A stretch of 64,000 bases of DNA, from the NCBI GenBank assembly GCA_016787065.1, contig JAEUVD010000044.1:62001-126000 (forward strand). Direction: 5' to 3'. Positions 40,022 through 53,000 of the stretch are shown here, piece after piece; positions within the stretch are counted from its first letter, which is position 1; every line of letters begins with the position of its first letter. The stretch comes from Chitinophagaceae bacterium. Its GTDB lineage: Bacteria > Bacteroidota > Bacteroidia > Chitinophagales > Chitinophagaceae. The translations under genes and the position numbers were made by a program. The notes beneath the pieces were generated by a model, which was given only the letters and a program-made list of their open reading frames with translations, ran no database searches and was not told where the DNA came from.

Positions 40022-41072
40022 AATTCAGAGAAATCAAAGCAATAATGATTTAATCTCAACTCGAATACTAACCCGAATCAATTATTGAAGGTATGAGAGG
40101 ATTGAGGAAGACGAAACTTTTTAGGATTGCAGACCCAATGAAACTTAATTGATGAAAATGGAGGCAGGTGTTATTTACATGCTGTACTTTCTTTTTAATA
40201 TCTGGATTTGTTGAGGAAAAGACACTAACCTTGACACTAGAACGGTGTATAGTCATTTTGCGCAGTCCTTCTAGAGCCCCATTTTGTAACTTTATTGTCA
40301 CCCATGATTAATTTATACTGTTCTTTATTGCCCATGGTAGCGTCATTTCAAGCGGTGACAAATTGTACATTATTCTGTGTTATGTACAATTACTTATTGA
40401 ACCGATTAGATATTTTCAATGGGGTTAGTCACAAAAACCGCTTCGCTCAATTTAGCCTAGGCGCAGATAAGATTTTACCTGAAACGTCCTCTAAATCGTA
40501 GGTAAGAAACAATCGGTTTAATTCAGTTCACTACTTGAAAAAGCGGTATTGGGTGGATTAATTATTTAAATTGAATTGGCAGATTCAGTGTAGTTGATGT
40601 TAATTAAAGTAAACATTCTAAAGAAATAAGCGGGATAGTTTGGGATTACTTTAAACGAAAAAAAATGACAGCTGGAAAGGTTGGAATACCAGAAGAAAAT
40701 TTCTTTTCACGTTAGCCCATACTCCGGGTTATCATTTCAAAAGAGCTTTACGAATCTAATATTTAAGCAAGTAATTAATTTATATATGAATTTTCGGGAG
40801 ATAAAATACTTTCAAATAAAAAAACTCGATGTACCTTGAACGACTAATTCTGTCGAACAAACAGGGGAAGGGGAGAATAGGATGAAAACAAGGTCTTAGG
40901 TACTTGTTAGTTAGACAGGTAGAAACATTGTCACTTAAATTTCTATACATAATGATCAGCATTAAGAACAAGGGGCCTTGCACATGGTTGCATGTACTTA
41001 CGAGAATTGATTTCTCCTTTTATTTAAATCAAAACGATAAAATTTTACAGAATAAAAAACAAATACAACAAT
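40022..41072. other. about 1.05 kb without a supported gene
   Basis: Only short frames (up to 77 codons) with odd composition are present and none resembles a protein family. The stretch has a perfect 10-bp inverted repeat at 40361-40370/40382-40391 with an 11-nt spacer, and a short palindrome CAAGGGGCCTTG at 40969-40980. A leader for the giant gene at 41073 must lie in its right part, but no TAnnTTTG box was found close to that ATG. Confidence 0.6.
40361..40391. repeat. perfect inverted repeat in the intergenic region
   Basis: AATTGTACAT at 40361-40370 and its exact complement at 40382-40391, separated by 11 nt. No T tract on either side, so not a standard terminator; an operator, a structured RNA or a chance palindrome are all possible. 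Confidence 0.6.
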
Positions 41073-44000
41073 ATGACTAAACACGTACGTTTTAACAGGT
41101 TACTTGCCCGTTACCTGCTATTTTTTATTATGCTGGCCTTGGGCTTCAGCGTTAGGGCCCAGGTATCTACAACAGTTACCATGAGCGCTTCACCCATTGC
41201 GGGGTCACCCTTTGCTTCATTGGCTGATGCTATTACGGCAGTAAATGGATTGACCATTACCGGCCCAGTAGTAGTTACTGCTTCAGCTGGTAGTGAAACA
41301 AATCCAGCCGGAGGATATTCCATTACGGCAACAGGTTCTTCTACGAATACCATCACAATTCAGGGGGCGGGAAGCGGTAGTACTATCATTACTGCACCAA
41401 ATCCTGCTGGTACAGCAGGTGCTTTAACCGATGCCATTTTCAAAATTATAGGTGGTGATTATATTACAATTAGTGGTTTTGGAATGAATGAAAACGCAGC
41501 CAACACAACAACTGCAGCGGCTACCAATAACATGGTTGAATGGGGTGTGGCCTTATTGTACGCCTCCACAACGAATGGCGCGCAAAATTGCACGATTCAG
41601 AACAACGCTATAACCTTGAACCGTACATACCAGAATACTTTTGGTATTTATAGTAACTCAACTCATTCAACTACATCGGTTACTACTTCTGCTACTGCTA
41701 CCACAAGTGCTGGCGGCAATAGTGGATTGAAAATTTACAGTAACACTATATCCAACGTAAACCTAGGTATCGTGGTGATAGGGCCAACAGCAATTGCCGA
41801 CGTAAATACCGGTGTAGAAATTGGTGGTGCCGGCTTAGGTAATACCATCAGTAATTTCGGTACTACAGGAACTTTTTCAGGCTTTGCCAATGTTTCCGGA
41901 ACGGTAAACGGTATTTTGATCCGAAACAGCAATGGTTTTGTTATTTCCAACAATTCTATTACAAGTTCGGCCGGTGGCGTAACAGCAGGTACCTTGAATG
42001 GAATCCAAGTGGCAGCAGCTAGTTCAGCACCAACGGCAACCTTTACCAATAACATTAATGGTAATTCTATTGCCTTGCAAAGTGCCGTGGCTGCAGGAGC
42101 TATAAATGGTATAACGTATCCTTCAGGCTCGGCATCTACTACCAGTAGTGTAACTATTAATAATAATAATTTTACCCAGTTGAATCACTCTGTAACTGCT
42201 TCGGGTACAATTATTGGAATAAATTTGCTGAGTACTAATTTAAATACTTCAATAAACAATAATACGTTTACGAATATTACAACAGGTACAACCGGTAGTT
42301 TTACTTTCATAGTACAATCCTTTACCGCAGCAACAAACGGGACTAAAAACACGAATGGAAATTCTATTGTTACCGCTTTTAATAAAACTGGTGCCGGTGG
42401 TACTGTTACTTTTATTGTCGACAATGGATCAAGTACAACGGGTACGCTTTCAACTTGCCAAAATAATAACTTCTCAAATGGTACAATAACGGGAGCAACC
42501 ACCTTAACAGGTATTAGCTATACGGATGGGGGAACCGCTCCATCTAGAACAGTAACTGGAAATACCATAAGTAATTGGACAGGAGGAACGTCAGCCATCA
42601 ATTGTATGAATTTTACATATTGGAACGGTACTTCTTCTTTATCGAATAACACAGTCAGTTCTATTACAAGTCAAGGTAATATTACTGGTATTACCATCGG
42701 TGCAACTGTAAATACAGCTACCAGTGTTTCTATAAATAATAATTCCATTTCTAATTTATCATCCACTGGAACCGGTGGAACTGTAATTGGAATTAGTTGT
42801 ACCAATACCTCAACGCTTATAAATATTTACAGTAACAGTATTAGTGGCTTATCTAGTACAGGAGCATCCGCTGTGAGTGGAATATCTATAGGAGGTGCTA
42901 ATACGACCAATGTTTATAGTAATTCTATTTGTAATCTTGAAGGAAGTAACGCGTCTTCTACCGTAAATGGTGTTTTAGTGTCTTCAGGGTCCACGGTGAA
43001 TGTGTACAATAATAGGATAGGTGATTTAAGAGTTCCAAATGCAAATGCAGCGAACCCATTAAATGGTATTAATATTACAGGTGGAACTACGATCAATGTT
43101 CATTTCAACACCGTATTGTTGAGTGCCTCTAGCTCGGGAGCTATTTTCGGATCAAGTGCAGTTTCTGCATCTTCTACGCCCACGCTTACATTACGAAATA
43201 ATATTTTTGTAAATACATCAACGCCTAATAGTACAGGGGTTACAGTGGCTTATAGAAGAAGTTCAGCTACCTTAACATCCTATGGTTCGCTTTCAAATAA
43301 TAACTTATTTTATGCTGGTTCTCCATCGGCTTCGTATTTAATTTTTACGGATGGTACGAATAACGATCAAACGCTCAACAATTTTAAATTGCGTGTTTCT
43401 GCAAGAGATGCAGCTTCGGTGAGTGAAAACCCTAACTTTTTAAGTACTGCATGTGGTAATAGTAATTTCTTAAAAATCAATACCACTACCGCTACGCAAA
43501 TTGAAGGAGCAGCCGTGACTATTGCCGGTATTACAGATGACTTTGAAGGCGATATTCGAAATGTTTCAACTCCTGATATTGGAGCGGATGAATTTTCAGG
43601 AATTGCTGCTGATTTAACAGGCCCTTCAATAACTTATACTGCTTTAAGCACTACAGCTTGTACCTCAGCAATTTCACTTTCAGCTTCCATTACTGATGCA
43701 AGTGGTGTGAATATCACTGCCGGTACTAAACCTCGATTGTATTATAAAAAATCTGGTGATGCCGATACTTATGTTGGCAATACCAGCGCAGATAATGGTT
43801 GGAAATACGTGGAAGCATCGAATGCATCATCTCCATTCAATTTTACTTTTGATTATTCTCTTTTACAATCAGCGGTTGTACCAACCGATGTTATTCAGTA
43901 TTTTGTAATAGCAGCGGATAATGCAGGTACTCCAAACATTGGAATGAATAATGGTATATTTACTACGCCTCCAACGAGTGTTGCATTAACAGCAGGAGCT

Positions 44001-47000
44001 TTTCCATTATCCGGAACAATTAATAGTTTCAATATTATTAATGTGATTCCTACTTCAGTAACCATTGGTGCAAGTGGCACTTACCCAACCTTAACGGGTA
44101 CTGGCGGTTTATTTGAAGCTATTAATAATAACGCGCTAGGCGGTAATACGGTAGCAACAATTATTGATGCTTCGATTACTGAACCGGGTACCGTTGCCTT
44201 AAATGCTATTAATTACGGTTGTGCTACATACACTCTTACCATTAAACCACAAACCACTGCTGTGCTTACAGGTAGTATTGGTACTGGTGCCTTGATTAAG
44301 TTAAATGGGGCCGACAATGTTATTATAGATGGTAGCAACAGCGGTGGAACTGATAGAAGTTTAACAATTCAGAATACTACTACTGCAACAAGTGGTAATG
44401 CTGTAATTTGGTTGGCTTCTCCAGCCAGCGGAAATGGTTCGAATAATAATGTTATTAAGAATTGTATTATTGAAGGGAATAGCTCAACAACTACGTTCAC
44501 CGGTATTCATGTTGGTGGAAACACGACTATTGGGATATCTACTGCCGGTTTAGAACGAAATAACAATAATACTATTCAGAATAACCTCTTTAGAAAATCT
44601 ATTTATGGTGTTACCATGTTTGGCTTTGTAGCAATATCACCAGATTTGAATAATGTTATTACTCAAAACAACTTTGGTACCGCTACCACGGGAGAAGGTC
44701 ACTCTTTATTAGCAATTAATGCTGATCGTCAGAATAACCTTATTGTTTCTTACAATGAAGTGCAAAATGTGCGAAACGCCACAAACACTTCATCTACGCC
44801 TTACGGAGGAATTCGATTATTAGATTTCAAAAACGGAATTTGTAACAATAATAACGTACATGATTTAGCATATACCGGAACAAGTACACCTAAAATTTAT
44901 GGTATTGCTATAACCAGTAGTTCGTACGCTACGGTAGGTAATCCGTCTAATGCACTTGTTTACAACAATACAGTTTCACGAATTACGTCTACGGGTACGA
45001 GCGCTGTTTGGAATTTAACCGGAATTCTAGCCAGCGCTGGATATGGAGATAAATTTTACCATAATACGGTTCATTTAACCGGTCAACTGAATAATTCTTC
45101 TACCGGATTAAGTGCAGCCTTTGCTAATGGTGATGGGAATATAACGTCATCATGTATCAATATAGATGTGAGAAATAACATCTTTAATGTAGAAGGAAGC
45201 TCTTTAGGAGGTAATGTTTGGGCTTATTATTCTTTTGCAACAAGTCTAGCTGGTTCAACTTTAAACTATAATGTATTACGTTGTGCTGGTACAGGTGCTA
45301 CCAATAATACTGGTCGTTTTAATGCTACCAATTATACCACACTTGCAGCTTGGCAAACAGCTAGTGCGCAAGACGCCAATTCTATTGAAACAGCTCCAGT
45401 ATTTCTTTCAAATACCGATTTGCATTTAGACTTAGCGTTAAATGCAGGTATTGATAATCTTGGTACTCCAATCGCTGCTGTTACCACTGATATGGATGGT
45501 GTAACACGTAGTGCTTCAACTCCTGATATCGGAGCTGATGAGTTTACTGTATCAGGTTGTACAGGTGCATTTGGTGGTACGGCATCCGGAAATATTACTT
45601 ACTGTGGTTCCGGAACACCAACCATTACAGCATCGGGTTATTCATTCGGAATTGGTTCTTCGTATCAATGGATGTTCTCAACGAATAGTGCGGATTATCC
45701 TGCCGCGGGAACACCGATTTCCGGACAAACAAATCCTTCGTCTTTAACCACAGGCCTTGTTAATACAACAAGTTATTACTGGTTACAAGTAAATTGTACA
45801 AGCGGTACTTCAACCGATTATTCGAATATGGTTACTATTACGGTTAATCCTATCGGAGCTAGTATATCAGGACCAAATACAAAATGTGTAAATGATCCTG
45901 CGGTTACGTTATCGGAAAACGGTGGATTAGCTGTTTCTTGGAGTTGGGCTCCGGGAGGCGAATCATCGCAATCTATTTCTGTGAACCCATCCGCTTCTAC
46001 TGTTTATACAGTTACAACTACAACCGGAGCTGGTTGTACTTCTTCAGCAACTTATCTTGTTACCGTTAATCCAAATCCAAGTGGTCTTGTTGCTTCTGCT
46101 TCACAAACAACCATTTGTAACGGTACAACGATTGATTTAAGTGTGAATACCATAAACGCACCTACTAATTTACTTACCGAAGATTTCGAAACGGGTGCAA
46201 GTGGTTGGTCGTTTATTGATTCATCATCTACAGGTACAAACTTAGCGCAACAAATATGGCATATTCAATCTTCACCTTACACCGATGCAACAGGATCAGC
46301 AACTTTTTCTTCTTTTAGTGTAGGTGGAAGCAATTTTGCTTATTCCAATCCTGATGCCGGTGCAAGCGGTAGCCAAACAAGAACCTTCATGGAAAGTCCT
46401 TCGTTCAGTACAGAAGGTTATTCAGGTAATGCTACGTTATCGTTTACTCAAGGCTATCGTTATTGGTCGTCAAGTAGTCCGGTGGAACAAGTAAAGGTTC
46501 AAATCACTAGTGATAATGGTGCAACATGGACAGATCTTGTGAACTATAGTGGAAATACAACAACCAGTGTTGTTGGTGTTACTACAAATAATCTTCAAAC
46601 AACGGCTGCTGTATCGCTAACTATTCCAAATGGCTTTATGAATCAACCTTCGGTAAAATTACGCTGGAGATACTTATCCAACTGGGGGTACTATTGGATT
46701 GTAGATGATATTGCTGTTACAGGAACTCCAATTCCTTATACTTATTCATGGACTTCCACACCAAGTGGATTTACTTCAACATCACAGAATCCAACTGGCC
46801 TTACTCCAAGTGTAAATACAACATATGAGGTAACAGTTGCCGGTGTTGGCGGTTGTACTGCTTCAACAACAGTGGATGTAATTGTTAATCAACCAACATC
46901 GAACACAACGTCAGCTTCAGCTTGTGATAGCTACACTTGGTCTGTTAACGGTATGACTTACACTCAAAGCGGAACATACACTGCTATATCAACAAACGCT

Positions 47001-50000
47001 GCGGGTTGTCCTCACACAGAAACGTTGAACTTAACAATCAACAATTCTACATCGAACACAACATCAGCTTCAGCTTGTGATAGCTATACATGGTCTGTAA
47101 ACGGTATGACATATACTCAAAGCGGAACATACACAGCTACATCAACAAACGCTGCGGGTTGTCCTCACACAGAGACTTTGAATTTGACAATCAACAATTC
47201 AACTTCAAACACATCATCAGCAACTGCTTGTGATAGCTATACATGGTCTGTAGACGGTATGACATATAGTACTGGCGGAACATTTTCCGCCACTACAACA
47301 AATGCTGCGGGTTGTCCTCACACAGAGACTTTGAATTTGACAATCAATAATTCAACTTCAAACACAACTACAGCATCAGCTTGTGATAGCTATACATGGT
47401 CTGCAAACGGTATGACTTATACTCAAAGCGGAACATTTTCCGCCACTACAACAAACGCTGCGGGTTGTCCTCATGTTGAAACATTGATACTAACTATGGG
47501 TAACTCAACATCCAATACTACTTCTATCACTGCTTGTGATTCATATACATGGTCAGCTACTGGAGTTTCATACACATCTTCAGGTACTTACTTTGCTAAT
47601 ATTTATCCGAACCCATATTGTAGTGCTGGTTCAACAACAAATGGCTGTAATACAGGTGATGAATATATTAGTAATGTTACTATGGGGTCAATAAACAATA
47701 ATTCTGCTTGTGAAACAAACATGTATGCAGATTATAATTATATATCTACCAATGTTGTTGCTGGTTCTTCTTATCCTATTACTGTAACTAACGCAAATCA
47801 CTTCACTGGTGATCAAGTTACAGTTTGGGTGGATTGGAATCAGAATGGATTATTTACTGATGTAGATGAAACTTATACTTTAAGTTATACACCTAATTTG
47901 GGAAGTGGAAACATCACTGTTCCTGCTACAGCAATGAACGGAAATACCAAAATGCGTATTCGTTTGAACTATGTAGGAACTATGGATGCATGTGGTTCTG
48001 TTCAATTCGGAGAGGTTGAAGATTATAATTTATCAGTTTCAGGAGGTATTGCAGCTCCTACCTGTCCGCATGTTGAATATTTGAATTTAACCATTAACAA
48101 TTCAACCTCAAGTACAACAACAGCATCTGCTTGTGATAGTTATACTTGGTCGTTGAATGGAATGACCTATACTACATCTGGTACTTACACAATGACATCT
48201 ACCAATGCATTGGGCTGTACACATACTGATATTCTGAATTTGACTATCAACGCTTTCAATGTTGGTGCTAGCAATCCTAATCCAGAATTATTGTATTACA
48301 AATTTGATGGAACAGGTACAACCGTACCTAACTTAGCCTTAACACCGCCATCAGGTACTGCTAATGCAACAATTATGGGATCAATTACTCAAGGTTCTAC
48401 CGGACAAAGTGGTGGTGCTTTAAATGGTTCAGGAATTACAGGCACAACCGATCATCTTAATACAGGATGGGCTACCAATTTGGGTAATAGTTCTTGGACC
48501 ATTTCTTTCTGGTCCCAAGGCATTTCTACGAATAGCACATTATACTATGTATTTGGAGATGTCACAGCCGGTTCATTTCGATGCTTTACCAATGGTGTAG
48601 CGGGTTCTAACAACTGGATTCTTCGAGGTGGTGGTTTAATAGACGTTCCATTACCAGGTGGGGCGTTGAATATACCTACAGTAAATACCTTTGTGTACGA
48701 TGCTGTAGCAAATAATGTTAAAGCGTACTTAAATGGTGTTTTAGTAAATACCGTAAATCAAGGAGCTCTTAATATTACTGGTTCCGGTCCGTTTAAAGTG
48801 ATGGGCTATACCGCAAACCAAGGAGCACCAGTTGGAGGTAAATTAGATGAATTCAGAGTTTACAACCGTGCGTTAAACGCAGCCGAAGTTGCTCAATTAG
48901 TGAGCTTAGCACCTCCATTTGCAGCTACAGCAACACCAGCAACAATTTGTGCTGGATCGAATACAACGTTAGAAGCAAGTGGTGGTATGAATGTTGTAAG
49001 TTCAGTTTGGAATCCAGGTAATATTTCTGGAATGAATGTTACTGTTAATCCATCTGCAACTACTATTTATACAGTAACCGGTACGGATAATAATGGATGT
49101 ACAGGCACTACTACTGTTGAAGTAACTGTTAATCCAGCAGCTGGTTCTTCCGTGAATGAAACAGCTTGTGACACCTATACATGGGCTGCTAACAGCACAA
49201 CATATACCCAAAGTGGTACTTACATCTATAGTTATACAAATTCAAATAGTTGTATTGTTGTAGATACGTTGAATTTAACAATCAACAATTCAACTTCAAA
49301 CACATCATCAGCTTCAGCTTGTGATAGCTATACATGGTCTGTAGACGGTATGACATATAGTACTGGCGGAACATTTTCCGCCACTACAACAAACGCTGCT
49401 GGTTGTCCTCACACAGAGACATTGAATTTGACAATCAACAATTCAACTTCAGGTCAATCATCAGCAACAGCTTGTGATAGCTACACTTGGTCTTGTAACG
49501 GAATGACTTATACTCAGTCTGGAACATACACTTGTGCTTCAACAAACGCTGCAGGTTGTCCTCACACAGAAACGTTGACATTAACAATCAACAATTCCAC
49601 TTCAAATACATCATCAGCGACTGCTTGTGATAGCTATACATGGTCAGTAGACGGTATGACATATAGTACTGGCGGAACATTTTCCGCCACTACAACAAAC
49701 GCTGCTGGTTGTCCTCACACAGAAACGTTGAACTTAACAATCAACAATTCAACATCAAGTACATCAACAGCAACGGCTTGTGATTCTTACACTTGGTCTG
49801 TAAATGGTCTTACTTATACGCAATCTGGTACTTACACATTTGTAACGCCTGCAGCTGGTAATCCAGCTCCTTATTGTACTGCTAGTGCAACTTGTGATGA
49901 GTATATTTCTAATGTAACAATGGGTGCTATCAATAATACAAGTACATGTTCTGGTGGATATGCTGATTACACAGCTATGTCTACAGCAGTAACAGCAGGT

Positions 50001-53000
50001 TCTTCTTATTCTATCGACATTACCAATGGTTTACATTATACTGGTGACCAAGTACGTGCTTGGGTTGACTGGAACCAAGATGGTGATTTCGCAGATGCAG
50101 GTGAAACTACATTAATCACTTATGCAAACCCTGTATCAACTGGTACTATCGCTGTTCCTGCAGGTGCATACAATGGTAATACGCGTATGCGTATTCGTTT
50201 AACCTACACAGGAGCAATTCCTGCATGTGGCGTAGTGAATTTTGGTGAAACTGAAGATTATACGTTAACGGTAAGTGGTGGTGTTCAACCATTATTATGC
50301 CCTCATACAGATATTCTTGTTTTAACTATCAACAACTCTACATCGAATGCATCAACTGCTACAGCATGTGATACTTACACATGGGCTGTTAACGGTAACA
50401 CATACACTCAATCTGGTACTTACACAGCAACATCTACCAATGCTGCTGGTTGTACACACACAGAAACATTGTATTTAACCATCACTCCATCTACCACGAA
50501 TACTACATCAGCAACAGCTTGTGATAGTTATACATGGTCAGTAAACGGAATGACTTACACAGCTTCTGGTACTTACACAAATGTTACAAACCAAACTACA
50601 CCTGCTTATTGTTCTGCTGGTGCAACAGCTTTCGGTTGTACATCAGGTGATGAGTACATTAACAATGTAACTATTGGTTCAATTAACAACAACTCTACTT
50701 GTGGTGTTGGTATGTATGAAGATTATACTTCATTATCAACTGCAGTATCTGCTGGTTCATCGTATGCAATTACTGTAGGTAATGCTAATCACTTCAGTGG
50801 AGATCAAGTACATGTATGGTGCGACTGGAATCAAAATGGTTCATTCAGTGATCCAGGCGAAAATTACGTATTAGGTTACACTCCTAACTTAGGAAGTGGT
50901 ACTATCGCAGTTCCTAACGGAGCTAACAATGGTAACACCCGTATGCGTATTCGTTTGAATTGGTCAGGTGTAATGGATCCTTGTGGAATTGCTAGTTATG
51001 GTGAAGTTGAAGATTATACGCTAGTAGTATCTGGTGGTTCATCAACTGCTACAGTATGTACACATACAGAAATCTTGAACTTAACGATCAACAATTCAAC
51101 ATCTAACACATCATCAGCAACAGCTTGTGATAGCTATACATGGTCAGTAGACGGTATGACTTATACTCAGTCTGGAACATACACAGCTACATCAACAAAC
51201 GCTGCTGGTTGTCCTCACACAGAGACTTTGAATTTGACAATCAACAATTCAACTTCAGGTCAATCATCAGCAACAGCTTGTGATAGTTATATGTGGTCTT
51301 GTGACGGAATGACTTATACTCAGTCTGGAACATACACTTGTAACTCAACAAACGCTGCAGGTTGTCCTCATGTTGAAACATTGACTTTAACAATCAACGC
51401 TTCAACTTCAAACACATCATCAGCGACAGCTTGTGATAGCTATACATGGTCAGTAAACGGTATGACTTATACTCAAAGCGGAACTTATACAGCTACATCA
51501 ACAAACACTGCTGGTTGTCCTCACACAGAGACTTTGAATTTGACAATCAACAATTCAACTTCAAACACATCATCAGCAACTGCTTGTGATAGCTATACAT
51601 GGTCAGTAGACGGTATGACTTATACTCAGTCTGGAACATACACAGCTACATCAACAAATGCTGCTGGTTGTCCTCACACAGAGACTTTGAATTTGACAAT
51701 CAACAATTCAACTTCAGGTCAATCATCAGCAACAGCTTGTGATAGCTATACTTGGTCTTGTAACGGAATGACTTATACTCAGTCTGGAACATACACTTGT
51801 GCTTCAACAAACGCTGCAGGTTGTCCTCACACAGAAACGTTGACATTAACAATCAACGCTTCAACTTCAAATACATCATCAGCAACAGCTTGTGATAGCT
51901 ATATGTGGTCAGTAGACGGTATGACTTATACTGCTTCTGGAACTTATACAGCTACATCAACAAACGCTGCTGGTTGTCCTCACACAGAAACGTTGAACTT
52001 AACAATCAATGCTTCAACTTCAAGTACAACATCAGCTACGGCTTGTGATTCATACACATGGTCTGTAAATGGTGTTACTTATACGCAATCTGGTACTTAT
52101 ACTTTTGTAACACCGGCTGCTGGTAATCCAGCTCCATATTGTGCTGCTAGTGCAACATGTGATGAGCATATCTCTAATGTAACTATCGGTGCTATCAATA
52201 ATTCAAGTACATGTTCTGGTGGATATGCTGATTACACAGCTATGTCTACAGCAGTAACAGCAGGTTCTTCTTATTCAATTGATGTTACGAATGGTAATCA
52301 CTATTCTGGTGACCAAGTAGCTGTTTGGGTTGACTGGAACCAAGATGGTGATTTCGCTGATGCTGGTGAAGCTCAGTCTATCACTTATGCTAACCCAATA
52401 TCTAACGGTTCTATCGCTGTTCCTGCTAATGCAACCAATGGTAATACACGTATGCGTGTTCGTATTACTTACACAGGAGCTATTCCTGCTTGTGGTAGTG
52501 TATCTTGGGGTGAAACAGAAGATTATACGTTAACGGTAAGTGGTGGTATTCAACCATTATTATGCCCTCATACAGATATTCTTGTTTTAACTATCAACAA
52601 CTCTACATCGAATGCATCAACAGCTACAGCATGTGATACTTACACATGGACTGTTAATGGTATGACATACACTCAATCTGGTACATACACAGCAACGTCA
52701 ACAAATGCTGCTGGTTGTACGCACACAGAAATATTGTATTTAACCATCACTCCTTCTACCACGAATACTACATCAGCAACAGCTTGTGATAGTTATACAT
52801 GGTCAGTAAACGGAATGACTTACACAGCTTCTGGTACTTACACAAATGTTACAAACCAAACTACACCTGCTTATTGTTCTGCTGGTGCTACGAATAACGG
52901 TTGTACAACTGGTGATGAGTACATCAACAATGTAACTATTGGTTCAATTAACAACAACTCTAATTGTGGTGTTGGTATGTATGAAGATTATACTTCATTA

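Noticed and set aside
40068..40983. Three short open frames (77, 68 and 67 codons) in the region before the giant gene
   Set aside because: No family resemblance, no promoter or terminator arrangement, and composition unlike neighbouring proteins; not called as genes.
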